In this document: positions 38,290 to 45,728 of the stretch, piece after piece
Position numbering within the stretch: the stretch's first letter is position 1
Layout of the letters: the number at the start of each line of letters is the position of its first letter
Assembly (NCBI RefSeq): GCF_001721295.1
Contig: NZ_MDDS01000005.1
Span: 62,001-126,000, forward strand
Reading direction: 5' to 3'
From: Sphingomonas turrisvirgatae
GTDB lineage: Bacteria > Pseudomonadota > Alphaproteobacteria > Sphingomonadales > Sphingomonadaceae
DNA: 64,000 nt
Translations under genes and position numbers: made by a program
Notes under the pieces: model-generated
What the model saw: the letters and a program-made list of their open reading frames with translations, nothing else
Told to the model about the DNA's origin: nothing
Database searches by the model: none

Positions 38290-38585
38290 CTAAACCGCTT
38301 GGAATCGTCGCTGCGGGTAGCCTTTGATGTAATTGGACAGATTTATCTGATCGCCTAACTTACTTATGATTTGACGTAGGACGCATCAAAATCGTCGCAT
38401 AGATCGATGTGGAGCGAGGCGCGTCCCTCACAGGGCGGCCCAATTGCGTCGCAATTTTTCGGTTCGAAAATGCAACTTTCCGGATTTCCACATCTGCCTT
38501 GCGCGAATCCATGTTGCATCTCCCCTGCTAGCGGCCACACTACTCATTCGAGTGTGGTTATCAAACGCAAAGAGGGGCTGGCCTG
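38290..38585. other. AT-rich leader region of the dCTP deaminase gene
   Basis: No protein gene is supported. The stretch is clearly AT-richer than the flanking uvrA. It holds a 15-base palindrome AATTGCG-T-CGCAATT (38442-38456) followed by TTT, which could act as a weak terminator or operator. It also holds a perfect hairpin CCACACT-N9-AGTGTGG (38535-38557), 28 bases before the start codon. In known AvcID systems a small antitoxin RNA is encoded just upstream of the deaminase gene, so this stretch is the place to look for one. Confidence 0.5.
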
Positions 38586-40228
38586 TTGCACGATGATCTG
38601 GCATTAATCCGGTTTCCGGAACTCGTGATCGGTATCGCAGGACCGATCGGAGTGGACGTGGATGCGATCTGCAGCGCAGTGAGCGACGCGCTCAGATCTG
38701 TGGAATACGAGAGTGCCACGATCAAATTGACGGATGAGATCAAAGATCTGAGTTCGTCATATAAGAAGCCCACTCGAAAAGGGTTTCATCATCTCATGAA
38801 ATTCAAGATGGATCATGCAAGTGATCTATGCCGATCGCGTGAAGATTCCGCGTTCATGATGCGGATTGCGATCGCAGCAATTCGTCGTGAGCGCGACGCC
38901 TTTATTGCAGATGGGAAAGGATTATGGGTCGAAGACGCTCCCGCTAACAGCCAGAACGACTTTATCGGCCCTGTTCAACCGGTCGCCTACGAAGCGGTGG
39001 GAGCAACCGACCGTGTGGCGCAGAAGGTGGCGTACATTGTTCGTCAGATCAAACGCCCCGACGAAGTGGACATGATGAGACGCGTTTATGGTCGACAGTT
39101 CATTTTAGTGTCGGCATACGGATCAGAAGGTGACCGGAAAGCCATTCTGGAGGAAAAAATAAGGCGAACGATGCCCCTCAACACATCTGGAAATACTGTT
39201 TCCTTCAGCGCTCAAGAGTTGATGGACCGAGATGCTGATGAGGGTGAGGATAGCCATGGGCAACATCTTCGAGACGCTTTTCATTTAGCTGATGTTTTCG
39301 TGGATGGAATATCGAAAGCTCCAATGGCTTCTACTCTGGGTAGATTCTTCAACGCTCTATTTGGGCTGAACTCTATAACGCCAAACAAGTTTGAGTACGG
39401 CATGTATTGCGCTAAATCCGCTTCGCTGCGCTCGGCGGATCTATCTCGTCAAGTTGGAGCTGCCATATTCAGTGAGGACGGCGAGCTAATCGTCCAGGGA
39501 TGCAATGAGGTTCCAAAGGCGTTTGGTGGCACATATTGGGATTGCGAAGCACCCGACTATAGAGATATTTCCCGTGGATCAGACCCAAATGAAGATGAAA
39601 AAAGAGAAGTTGTTCGAGATGTTCTAGAGCGCCTTGACACTGCAGAAATGATTAAACTTCCGACCAAGTCGAAGCGCGATCTTAACGATCTCATCGATCA
39701 TCTGACGAGCTCGAAGAAAGATCATCGCGACAAATCGTTAGGAGCTTTAAGGGGCTCCAAGATACTCGATCTTACCGAGTATGGTCGCGTGGTTCACGCT
39801 GAAATGTGCGCGCTATGTGATGCCGCAAGATTGGGGCGTTCTGTAAAAAGAAGTATACTCTTCTGTACTACTTTTCCGTGTCACAATTGCGCGAAGCATA
39901 TTCTCGCTGCTGGAGTTCAAACAGTAGTTTTATGGAGCCGTATCCGAAAAGCAAAGCTAAGCAGCTCCACAATAACGAGATCGAGTTGGATACCATATCA
40001 GACAAGCGAGTATCATTTTTGCCATTTTTAGGCATATCACCGTTTCGGTACCGAGATATTTTTGAAAAGCGCGGCAAGCGAAAGAGCGGTAGTGTAGCTA
40101 AGAAATGGTTTTATGACGTGCCTTGTCCAATGGTAGACGTTCTTGCGCCAAGCTATACTGAACTTGAGCGATTTGTGGTAATTCCCATCGCCAATGATGA
40201 TGGGCAGATACCGTTGGGCCTGAACTGA
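38586..40228 (+). pseudogene. avcD: Anti-phage dCTP deaminase (AvcD-like), interrupted by a one-base frameshift
   Basis: The first frame (38586-40031) starts at TTG with AGAGGGG eight bases upstream. It encodes an N-terminal P-loop-like domain (LVIGIAGPIGVDVDAI, with no classical Lys) and a deaminase domain with zinc motif HAE (404-406) and PCHNC (431-435) in FCTTFPCHNCAKHILAAGV. After residue 448 it runs into an unrelated tail. The next frame continues the family sequence from EPYPKSKAKQLHNN to the stop at 40226. One T missing from the TTTT run at 39928-39931 explains this. Repaired length is 547 residues, normal for AvcD. The family depletes dCTP/dCMP during phage infection. Low GC marks it as acquired. 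Confidence 0.87.
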
Positions 40229-40273
40229 ATTAGCATTCGCGATAGCGAACCTGCTTCGTCAAATATAAGGCGC

Positions 40274-40299
40274 GGAACCTCTTTCCCCCGCCACCCGTT
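40274..40299 (+). promoter_or_regulatory. EcfG-type general stress response promoter
   Basis: GGAAC (40274-40278), 17 bases, then CGTT (40296-40299). This matches the alphaproteobacterial EcfG consensus GGAAC-N16/17-CGTT exactly. It lies 35 bases before the ATG at 40334 in the right orientation. Confidence 0.72.
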
Positions 40300-40333
40300 C
40301 CCGCCGCACACCGCTCGCAACGGGAAAACCACC

Positions 40334-40813
40334 ATGAACTACAAAGGCTTATCCTTCGGCCTCGGCATCTTCTCGATCGCGCTCGGCGCGGTGGAGATCA
40401 TTGCCAACCGGCGCATCGCGCAGGCGATGGATCAGGATGACGACGCCGCGCGCACCACGCTCAAGGCGTTCGGCGTGCGGGAGATCGCCGCCGGGGCCAA
40501 CCTCATCGCCGCGCCCGCGCATTCGACCAACATGTGGAACCGCGTCGCCGGCGACGGGATCGACATGGCCGCGCTCGGCATTGCCGTCACCCGCGCGCCG
40601 CGCAACCCCGCCGTGTGGGGCGCAATCGCCTTCGTCGCGGCCGCCGCCACCGTCGATATTCTCACCGCGCGCGGCCTCGACCGCGAAACCGGCAAAGCCA
40701 GCCCGAAACGGGCCGGGGAGGGGGACGCCGCCGCGCGGCAGCATGAACGCGCCGGCTACAGCTCGATCGAACCGCAGGGGCTGACTCGCGCCGCCGCGCC
40801 CGCCGTCGCCTGA
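40334..40813 (+). CDS. Small membrane protein, probable general stress response gene
   Basis: A 159-residue protein with about three membrane segments (LSFGLGIFSIALGAVEIIA, REIAAGANLIAAP and AVWGAIAFVAAAATVDILTA) and a hydrophilic tail. The pattern GLGxFSIALGxxE, then FGVREIAAG, occurs in the membrane domain of cyclase/dehydrase-like proteins. Here that domain stands alone. An EcfG-type promoter lies just upstream, so stress control is inferred. The function is unknown. Confidence 0.72.
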   Translation: MNYKGLSFGLGIFSIALGAVEIIANRRIAQAMDQDDDAARTTLKAFGVREIAAGANLIAAPAHSTNMWNRVAGDGIDMAALGIAVTRAPRNPAVWGAIAFVAAAATVDILTARGLDRETGKASPKRAGEGDAAARQHERAGYSSIEPQGLTRAAAPAVA

Positions 40814-40819
40814 CTGCCG

Positions 40820-41014
40820 CTAGTTCGGCGGCGCGGCGTGCATCTGGTACAGCCGCGTCAGCCGGCGGCCGACCGACAGCCACCACGCCGCTTCCTCGAC
40901 TCGCTCACGCGTGCGCAGGTCGTCGATCTTGCGCGCGATCGCATCGGGGCCTTCGCCGCCATGGCTGTCGGCAAATGCCAGCGCGTCGGTCCACAGCGCC
41001 AGCTCGCGTTCCAC
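40820..41014 (-). CDS. DUF6961 family protein (64 aa)
   Basis: A 64-residue protein, MERELALWTDALAFADSHGGEGPDAIARKIDD... The order EL-LW-x-x-AL, then a G-x-x-A-x-x-x-I-A-x-x-I core and a W-x-x-x-x-R-x-x-x-L end fits the DUF6961 family of sphingomonads. The GTG start directly follows the TAA of the preceding gene (TAAGTG), so the two are co-translated. The function is unknown. Confidence 0.7.
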   Translation of the reverse strand: MERELALWTDALAFADSHGGEGPDAIARKIDDLRTRERVEEAAWWLSVGRRLTRLYQMHAAPPN

Positions 41015-41206
41015 TTACCGGCGCCACGACCATTTCGGTCGAACGCGCGGGGCCAGCGCCTGGGCCGCGCGAGCCTGCCGCTCCAGCGAGCAGCGCAAGG
41101 CGCCGACTGCGGTAGTCGCGGCGATCGTGGTCAGCGCAACCGCGACGGCATAGCTGATGATAAAGGGCTGTTCGATGACGTGTCTCCGGCTGGCAAGCGG
41201 GAGCAC
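41015..41206 (-). CDS. Small single-span membrane protein (up to 63 aa)
   Basis: IISYAVAVALTTIAATTAVGALRCSL forms one membrane segment near the N-terminus, and a basic tail ends PRVRPKWSWRR. The only upstream GTG (41206) lies inside the shared leader motif. By comparison with the other motif-bearing genes the start should fall near 41176, where the codon is ATC with GGAG seven bases upstream. So either a non-standard start is used or the start was lost. It is followed immediately by the DUF6961 gene. Confidence 0.5.
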   Translation of the reverse strand: MLPLASRRHVIEQPFIISYAVAVALTTIAATTAVGALRCSLERQARAAQALAPRVRPKWSWRR

Positions 41207-41220
41207 ACGGGGTCTCTCAG
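41196..41220 (-). promoter_or_regulatory. Shared leader motif, site 3
   Basis: Minus strand CTGAGAGA, eight bases, then GCTCCCGCT, the same gap as site 1. It diverges from site 4, and both lie in the 211-base gap between the small membrane protein gene and the MDLNQL gene. Confidence 0.55.
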
Positions 41221-41370
41221 CCAGTGGCGCTCACGATTGGGTCGATAGCCACTGATGAGTCCGGCCTACCACGCCCTGCGCCGCCACGCCAGCGGCGCCC
41301 GCGCTTGCAACCGGCGGCCGCCACCCCATATCGGCTAAATCGCTGAAAACATTATCGTAGGCTTCAGCGG

Positions 41371-41396
41371 CTGAGAGACCGAAACGCGCTCTTGCT
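41371..41396 (+). promoter_or_regulatory. Shared leader motif, site 4
   Basis: Plus strand CTGAGAGA, nine bases, then GCTCTTGCT, a two-base variant of the second block. The ATG of the MDLNQL gene follows after 21 bases, with CAGGGG as ribosome site between. This gene is the paralogue of the one behind site 2, which makes a shared function of the motif more likely. Confidence 0.55.
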
Positions 41397-41417
41397 TACA
41401 GCTGCAGGGGCGTTTTC

Positions 41418-41612
41418 ATGGATCTCAATCAACTGCTTCACCGCCACCAGATCGCGCTGATGTGCGCGCAGGCTGCCGTCTGTCCTGAGGCGCGCTATGC
41501 GCATCGCGGTATGGCGACGCTCTATGCCGAGCGGATCGACGCGCTGCGCCCGCATACCGACGCGCCGATGCAGGTCGCGGCAAGCGCGGCGGCGCTGCAC
41601 GACGCCGGCTGA
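41418..41612 (+). CDS. Small MDxN-type hypothetical protein (64 aa)
   Basis: MDLNQLLHRHQIALMCAQAA begins a 64-residue protein with ARYAHRGMATLYAERIDALR in the middle. It is a common sphingomonad family whose members start MDLNQLL and contain a conserved H-x-x-x-x-x-x-Y-x-x-RI helix. The paralogue at 27202 shares its start and core. There are no membrane or zinc motifs and the function is unknown. CAGGGGCG precedes the ATG. Confidence 0.75.
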   Translation: MDLNQLLHRHQIALMCAQAAVCPEARYAHRGMATLYAERIDALRPHTDAPMQVAASAAALHDAG

Positions 41613-41805
41613 TCGGGCGGGCCGCGCGGCTCGTTTCGGCCGCGGCTCACGCCTGGCCTTGTAATCCCTGACGGACGCCCCATATTGGGTCCGCTACTGT
41701 CGCAAATCGTCGGTCTACGGAGCTTTGCGGCCCCTTCTTCCTTCATCTGCTTCCGCGGCCACAGGTCCGTCCACTCGGGATGGGCTTCTACATGAAGGAA
41801 TGAAT

Positions 41806-42018
41806 ATGAGCATCACCGGTACCGTCAAATTCTTCAACGCCGACAAGGGTTATGGCTTCATCGCGCCGGACAATGGCGGCAACGATGCCTTCGTCCATAT
41901 CTCGGCGGTCGAGCGCGCCGGCATGGCGACGCTGAACCAGGATCAGCGCGTGACGTACGAGCTGGAAGAGGATCGCCGTGGCAAGATGGCCGCGGTGAAT
42001 ATCTCGCCGGCCGAGTAA
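41806..42018 (+). CDS. Cold shock protein (CspA family)
   Basis: A 70-residue single cold shock domain. RNP1 is KGYGFI and RNP2 is DAFVHIS, with the usual GTVKFFNADKG start. It binds single-stranded RNA/DNA as an RNA chaperone. The ATG at 41806 has AAGGA six bases upstream; the ATG at 41800 overlaps that ribosome site and is less likely. The leader of roughly 190 bases back to the previous gene is long enough for the structured 5' UTR typical of csp mRNAs. A hairpin follows the stop. Confidence 0.95.
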   Translation: MSITGTVKFFNADKGYGFIAPDNGGNDAFVHISAVERAGMATLNQDQRVTYELEEDRRGKMAAVNISPAE

Positions 42019-42028
42019 TTCGCTTTTC

Positions 42029-42054
42029 GGGCGGCATGCCATGGTGTGCCGCCC
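42029..42054 (+). terminator. Hairpin after the cold shock gene
   Basis: GGGCGGCA (42029-42036) pairs with TGCCGCCC (42047-42054) around ten bases, starting eleven bases after the stop. No T-run follows, so it may be a weak terminator or mRNA-stabilising stem. The next gene starts only 39 bases later, so read-through is plausible. Confidence 0.5.
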
Positions 42055-42092
42055 AACCCCATGACCCTCACTTCCGTCCGAAAGGAGCCTTC

Positions 42093-42290
42093 ATGGCCCA
42101 GATCCTCAGCTACCGTGCCAACGCCGCCAAGTGCCGCGAGGACGCCAATTCGGCGACGCTGGACAATGTCCGCGACCGCAATCTGCGTGCCGAAGCTGCC
42201 TGGATTGCCATGGCCGAGCGCCAGGAGCGGGTGGACGAGGCTCGCGCCGTGCGTGAAGCGGCGGTCAAATCAACACAGGACCTTACGTGA
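42093..42290 (+). CDS. Small hypothetical protein (65 aa)
   Basis: MAQILSYRANAAKCREDANS begins a 65-residue soluble, strongly helical protein rich in Ala, Arg and Glu, with WIAMAERQERVDEARAV. AAAGGAG lies six bases before the ATG, an excellent ribosome site. It resembles short proteins often placed near general stress genes in alphaproteobacteria, but I name no family. The next small gene overlaps its stop (GTGA). Confidence 0.68.
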   Translation: MAQILSYRANAAKCREDANSATLDNVRDRNLRAEAAWIAMAERQERVDEARAVREAAVKSTQDLT

Positions 42291-42424
42291 ATATCAATCA
42301 TACGAATAACTTACCGATCGAACTTCATATCAAGCGGGCAAAGCTCTCGCTGTTCCGCCGCCCCGCCACCGATTCCCGCACGTGCGAAATCGCCCGTGCC
42401 GCCGCGATCGAGGTGCTGGGCTAA
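42287..42424 (+). CDS. Very small hypothetical protein (45 aa)
   Basis: A 45-residue frame, MNINHTNNLPIELHIKRAKL..., ending ARAAAIEVLG. Its GTG overlaps the preceding stop (GTGA), the usual sign of coupled translation. The N-terminal part is Asn-rich and less GC-rich than its surroundings. No family is recognised. Supporting evidence is position and frame only. Confidence 0.42.
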   Translation: MNINHTNNLPIELHIKRAKLSLFRRPATDSRTCEIARAAAIEVLG

Positions 42425-42532
42425 CATCGCAAAGGTGGCGCGACGTTCGCCACGTTTCGCGCCGGCCCGCTTCTGGGCAACCTTCGCGACGTTTCGCCGT
42501 TTGGAATGCAAGTCATTCAAACGAGGTGCCTC

Positions 42533-42847
42533 ATGGCCACGACCCGGAAATCCAAATCGACCGCAGGCGGCGGCGTCGCCGATACGCTACGCCGCAATGC
42601 CCTGCCGCTGGCGGGTGCGCTCGCCGGCGCGGCGGCGGCGACCGCCGCGGCGATCTTCTTCACTCGCCGCGATCCCGACGCGCCTGCCGACGGGCACCCC
42701 GCGCCGGACCTCGAGCGCGCCGATCATCCCGGCCCCGAAGACCGCGCTGACCCGCACTTCCGCCCGAACATGGACGCGCCGCTGACGGCTGAGGACAAGG
42801 CCGCGCTGGCCCCGGCGCTGGGCCGGCCCACGCTGGTCGATGGCTAA
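42533..42847 (+). CDS. Small hypothetical membrane protein (104 aa)
   Basis: A 104-residue protein: basic start MATTRKSKSTAGGGVAD, one membrane segment (LAGALAGAAAATAAAIFFT), then an acidic, Pro/Asp/His-rich tail ending LGRPTLVDG. The ATG at 42533 has GAGGTG nearby as ribosome site. The tail should face the periplasm by the positive-inside rule. It overlaps the 3' end of the convergent gene by four bases. The role is unknown. Confidence 0.65.
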   Translation: MATTRKSKSTAGGGVADTLRRNALPLAGALAGAAAATAAAIFFTRRDPDAPADGHPAPDLERADHPGPEDRADPHFRPNMDAPLTAEDKAALAPALGRPTLVDG

Positions 42848-43446
42848 GCGAACGGCTCCACCACGCCGCTGATGAAGAACAGGGCGATCAGCGTCGCCAG
42901 CAGCGCCACGTTCCACCGCCGCGACTTGACCTTCAGCAGCGCGGCGAGCAGCACGAGGATGCCGAGCCCGCTTAGCAGGTAGACTGGCGTGAACACAGGA
43001 TGCCAGGTGTCCGGCGCCTCCACGGCGGCCGGCGCCATGGCGTCCAGCACGCCAAGCCCGATCCAGCTCAGCACGTTTGCGGCGAGCAGGCCGGCGATCA
43101 CCAGTCGGTTCTGCTTGTCGTACCACTGGTCGAAGTCCGGCCATTCCGCCGGCTCGTCCGGGAAAATGACCGACGCAGCGAGGTAGTAGATCCCGACCAT
43201 GATCAGCACACCCAGCAGCGTCAGGTAATCCGCCCCGATCTGCTCCCGCGCGTCGAAGGCGAGCAGCCAGAAGCTGGTCAGGTCGAAGATCACGAGCGTC
43301 CCGAGCAGCGGCGTTAGCCACCCGATCTTGACCGGCTTCGCGCCGCGCTTGAGCTTCAATGCCCGCGCAAACCCGCCAAGCACTTCCGCGACCGCCAGCC
43401 CGAGCAGCAGGCCGTACACCGCAAAGACCAGATCGAACCCCGTCAT
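42844..43446 (-). CDS. Hypothetical integral membrane protein (200 aa)
   Basis: A 200-residue protein with about six membrane segments: the N-terminal FAVYGLLLGLAVAEVLGG, TPLLGTLVIFDLTSFWLLAF, YLTLLGVLIMVGIYYLAASV, and so on to VALLATLIALFFISGVVEPF. The pattern FDLVFAVYGLLLGLAVAEVL is common in uncharacterised proteobacterial membrane proteins. There are no catalytic motifs. The gene lies 18 bases downstream of rsmD on the same strand, perhaps co-transcribed. Confidence 0.75.
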   Translation of the reverse strand: MTGFDLVFAVYGLLLGLAVAEVLGGFARALKLKRGAKPVKIGWLTPLLGTLVIFDLTSFWLLAFDAREQIGADYLTLLGVLIMVGIYYLAASVIFPDEPAEWPDFDQWYDKQNRLVIAGLLAANVLSWIGLGVLDAMAPAAVEAPDTWHPVFTPVYLLSGLGILVLLAALLKVKSRRWNVALLATLIALFFISGVVEPFA

Positions 43447-43464
43447 TGCCCCTCCCGGCGCGGG

Positions 43465-44001
43465 TTAGGCCGCGCGCAACAGCGTCAGCTTGGCCTTTCC
43501 GTGCACACGCTCGGCATCGATGACGAAGCCGGCGACGTCGACGGTTTCCGCCTTGCCCGTTTCGATGCTGACCCAGGTCGCCGGCGACGTCCAGCCGAGC
43601 CGCGCCAGCTTGTCGAGCGCAACGCTCCCCGCGCCGGTGCCGTAGGGCGGGTCCATCAGGATGACGTCGAGCGGCCTCGGCGCAGGGCCCAGCGCCATGA
43701 CCGAGGAAGCGCGAATGTCGGCCCGCACCCCCAGCTTGTCGGCGTTGGCGCGCAGCGCGTCGAGCGCGGCGCGGTCCTGCTCGACGAACAGGCACGACGC
43801 AGCGCCCCGGCTCAGCGCCTCGAACCCAAGAGCGCCTGATCCGGCGAAAAGGTCGGCCACCGCAAGTCCCTCGAAATCGCCGACCCGGCTGGTCAGCATC
43901 GAGAACAGCGCCTCACGGGTGCGATCGGCCGTCGGGCGCGTTGCGTCGCCCTTGGGCGCGGCAAGCACACGACCGCGCCACTTCCCGGCGATAATCCTCA
44001 T
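43465..44001 (-). CDS. rsmD: 16S rRNA (guanine(966)-N2)-methyltransferase RsmD
   Basis: A 178-residue SAM methyltransferase. The N-terminus MRIIAGKWRGRVLAAPKG and TRPTADRTREALFSML are RsmD hallmarks. The SAM motif is DLFAGSGALGFEALSRGA, and the catalytic DPPYG follows in DVILMDPPYGTG. It methylates G966 of 16S rRNA. Its ATG overlaps the stop of the pseudouridine synthase gene by four bases, forming an RNA-modification pair. Confidence 0.97.
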   Translation of the reverse strand: MRIIAGKWRGRVLAAPKGDATRPTADRTREALFSMLTSRVGDFEGLAVADLFAGSGALGFEALSRGAASCLFVEQDRAALDALRANADKLGVRADIRASSVMALGPAPRPLDVILMDPPYGTGAGSVALDKLARLGWTSPATWVSIETGKAETVDVAGFVIDAERVHGKAKLTLLRAA

Positions 44002-45122
44002 GCCCGAGGTCCCTTGCGCGGGCCCTTGGGAGCCGGTCGCCGGTCAGCGGATCGATAGCGCCGCTTAGGCCGATCGATCAATTCGCCGGCGTCGTCATCC
44101 CGAGGCTTGCTGGCCAATCTGCGCTTCTGGTTTGCACCCCAGCCCTTGGGTCCCGACTTCGCGTCCGGTTTCGGCTTGATCGCCGCGCGCGTAGGCTTTG
44201 CGGCGGCCTTGGGCGGGGGAGTTGTCGCTGCCCGCTTCCCAACGACCTTGCGGCGCTCGGCACGGTTTGCGGGCGCAGCGTCCAGCGATGCTGCCTGGAC
44301 GGCAGGCGCCGCGCGCTCGGGCTTGGGCCGGCCGGAGAGTTGCAGGTTCGACGCTGCCTTGCCGCCGGCGGGACCGGACAGCGCCTTGCGGAACAGGATC
44401 AGGTCATGTTGACGTACCTCGTCCACCGCCGCGACCGGCATGTCGTCGAGCCGGAACGGGCCGTAGCGGGTGCGGATCAGTCGGCTGACCTTGAGCCCGA
44501 GATGCTCGAGCACCCGACGTACCTCGCGGTTCTTGCCCTCGGTGAGCGTCAACTCGATCCAGACATTCGCGCCGGTCCGCCGTTCCAGATTGGCGTCGAT
44601 CGAGCCGTAACGGATGCCGTCGATCTCGACGCCCAGCATGAGTTCCTCGAGCTGATCCTGGCTGACCTGACCATAGGCACGGGCGCGGTAACTCCGTTCG
44701 ACGCCGACTGATGGCAGCTCCAGCTGACGCTTGAGCTCGCCGTCGGTCGTCATCAGCAACAAGCCCTCGGTATTGAGGTCGAGCCGACCGACCGGCATCA
44801 GCCGGGGCAAGCCGCCGGGCAGACGCGAATAGATCGTCGGCCGCCCGCCCGGGTCACGCTCGGTCGTCAGCACGCCGGCCGGCTTGTGAAATCGGAACAG
44901 CCGCGCCGGCGCAGCCGCCGAGACCGGTTCGCCATCGACGGTCACGCCATTGAGAGAGGACAGGGTGGTCGCCGGCGTGGTGAGCACCTGACCGTCGATC
45001 GCGACCCGGCCGTCGGCGATCATCCGTTCGATCTCGCGCCGCGATGCGACCCCCGCGCGGGCCAGCAACTTGGCGATACGGTGTTCCTGTTTGGACGGTT
45101 CGGCGGGGGGAGGCACTGACAT
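43998..45122 (-). CDS. rluB: Pseudouridine synthase, RluB/RsuA family, with long basic tail
   Basis: 374 residues starting MSVPPPAEPSKQEHRIAKLL. An N-terminal S4 RNA-binding domain (LARAGVASRREIERMI) is followed by the catalytic domain with GRLDLNTEGLLLMT (Asp), then EGKNREVRRVLEHLGL. About 110 C-terminal residues are rich in Lys, Arg, Pro and Ala, a common extension in alphaproteobacteria that probably aids RNA binding. RluB modifies U2605 of 23S rRNA in E. coli. The ATG at 45122 fits the S4 domain position. Confidence 0.9.
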   Translation of the reverse strand: MSVPPPAEPSKQEHRIAKLLARAGVASRREIERMIADGRVAIDGQVLTTPATTLSSLNGVTVDGEPVSAAAPARLFRFHKPAGVLTTERDPGGRPTIYSRLPGGLPRLMPVGRLDLNTEGLLLMTTDGELKRQLELPSVGVERSYRARAYGQVSQDQLEELMLGVEIDGIRYGSIDANLERRTGANVWIELTLTEGKNREVRRVLEHLGLKVSRLIRTRYGPFRLDDMPVAAVDEVRQHDLILFRKALSGPAGGKAASNLQLSGRPKPERAAPAVQAASLDAAPANRAERRKVVGKRAATTPPPKAAAKPTRAAIKPKPDAKSGPKGWGANQKRRLASKPRDDDAGELIDRPKRRYRSADRRPAPKGPRKGPRA

Positions 45123-45228
45123 TTGAAGCGCGATACAGGGGCGCGCGGCATGACGCAAAAATTCTTGTGCGAGGGGAGCCGGTGCGCGCATTATCGCGTT
45201 GTCCAACCGTAACATTGATGAGTGCGGG

Positions 45229-45663
45229 ATGGTGTTCGGAAGAAAGAAGCGGCGGATCACGCGGCTCCTCATCGTTGAGGACGAGCCGCTGGTCGCGTTC
45301 GACGCCGAACATTTCCTGACCGAAGAAGGATTCCTCGTCGTCGCCACCACCGATTCGGTGGGTGAGGCGATCGGCCACATCATTGCGCCGGACAAGGTCG
45401 ACCTGGTACTGATCGACCTGGGCCTTGCCGATGGGACTGGCGCGGACGTCGCGCACGCTGCGCGAGCCGAGGGCATTCCCGCGTTGTTCGTCACCGGACG
45501 GCCGATCGAGGAGGTAGAGGCGATTGCGCTGGGCTGCCTCTCAAAACCCTACGCCCAGCGCGACCTGCTGGTCGCCATTGATGCGATCGAAGCGTTGATT
45601 GCCGGAAAGTCGCCGCGACGCCTGCCGTCCAGCCTTCATCTGTTCCAATCGACCGCGCAATAG
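45229..45663 (+). CDS. Single-domain response regulator
   Basis: 144 residues from the ATG at 45229 (an earlier TTG exists at 45199). It is one receiver domain: acidic pocket LIVEDEPLVAF, phosphorylatable Asp in VDLVLIDLGLADG, Thr in ALFVTGRP and Lys in LSKPY. There is no output domain; the C-terminal 25 residues are a basic/hydrophobic tail. It may act by protein contact, as stand-alone receivers in alphaproteobacterial stress pathways do. No histidine kinase is nearby. The gene diverges from rluB. Confidence 0.87.
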   Translation: MVFGRKKRRITRLLIVEDEPLVAFDAEHFLTEEGFLVVATTDSVGEAIGHIIAPDKVDLVLIDLGLADGTGADVAHAARAEGIPALFVTGRPIEEVEAIALGCLSKPYAQRDLLVAIDAIEALIAGKSPRRLPSSLHLFQSTAQ

Positions 45664-45728
45664 CCCGCGCCGGGCTTTGCATTGCCGTTTTTCCCGCTAC
45701 GGTCGCCTGCGTCGAGGGAGAGGGTTTC

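Noticed and set aside
39920..39935. Programmed -1 frameshift site in the deaminase gene
   Set aside because: The zero-frame codons GTT TTA do not form a canonical X XXY YYZ slippery heptamer, and no clear downstream stimulatory stem was seen. Mutation or sequencing error is simpler.
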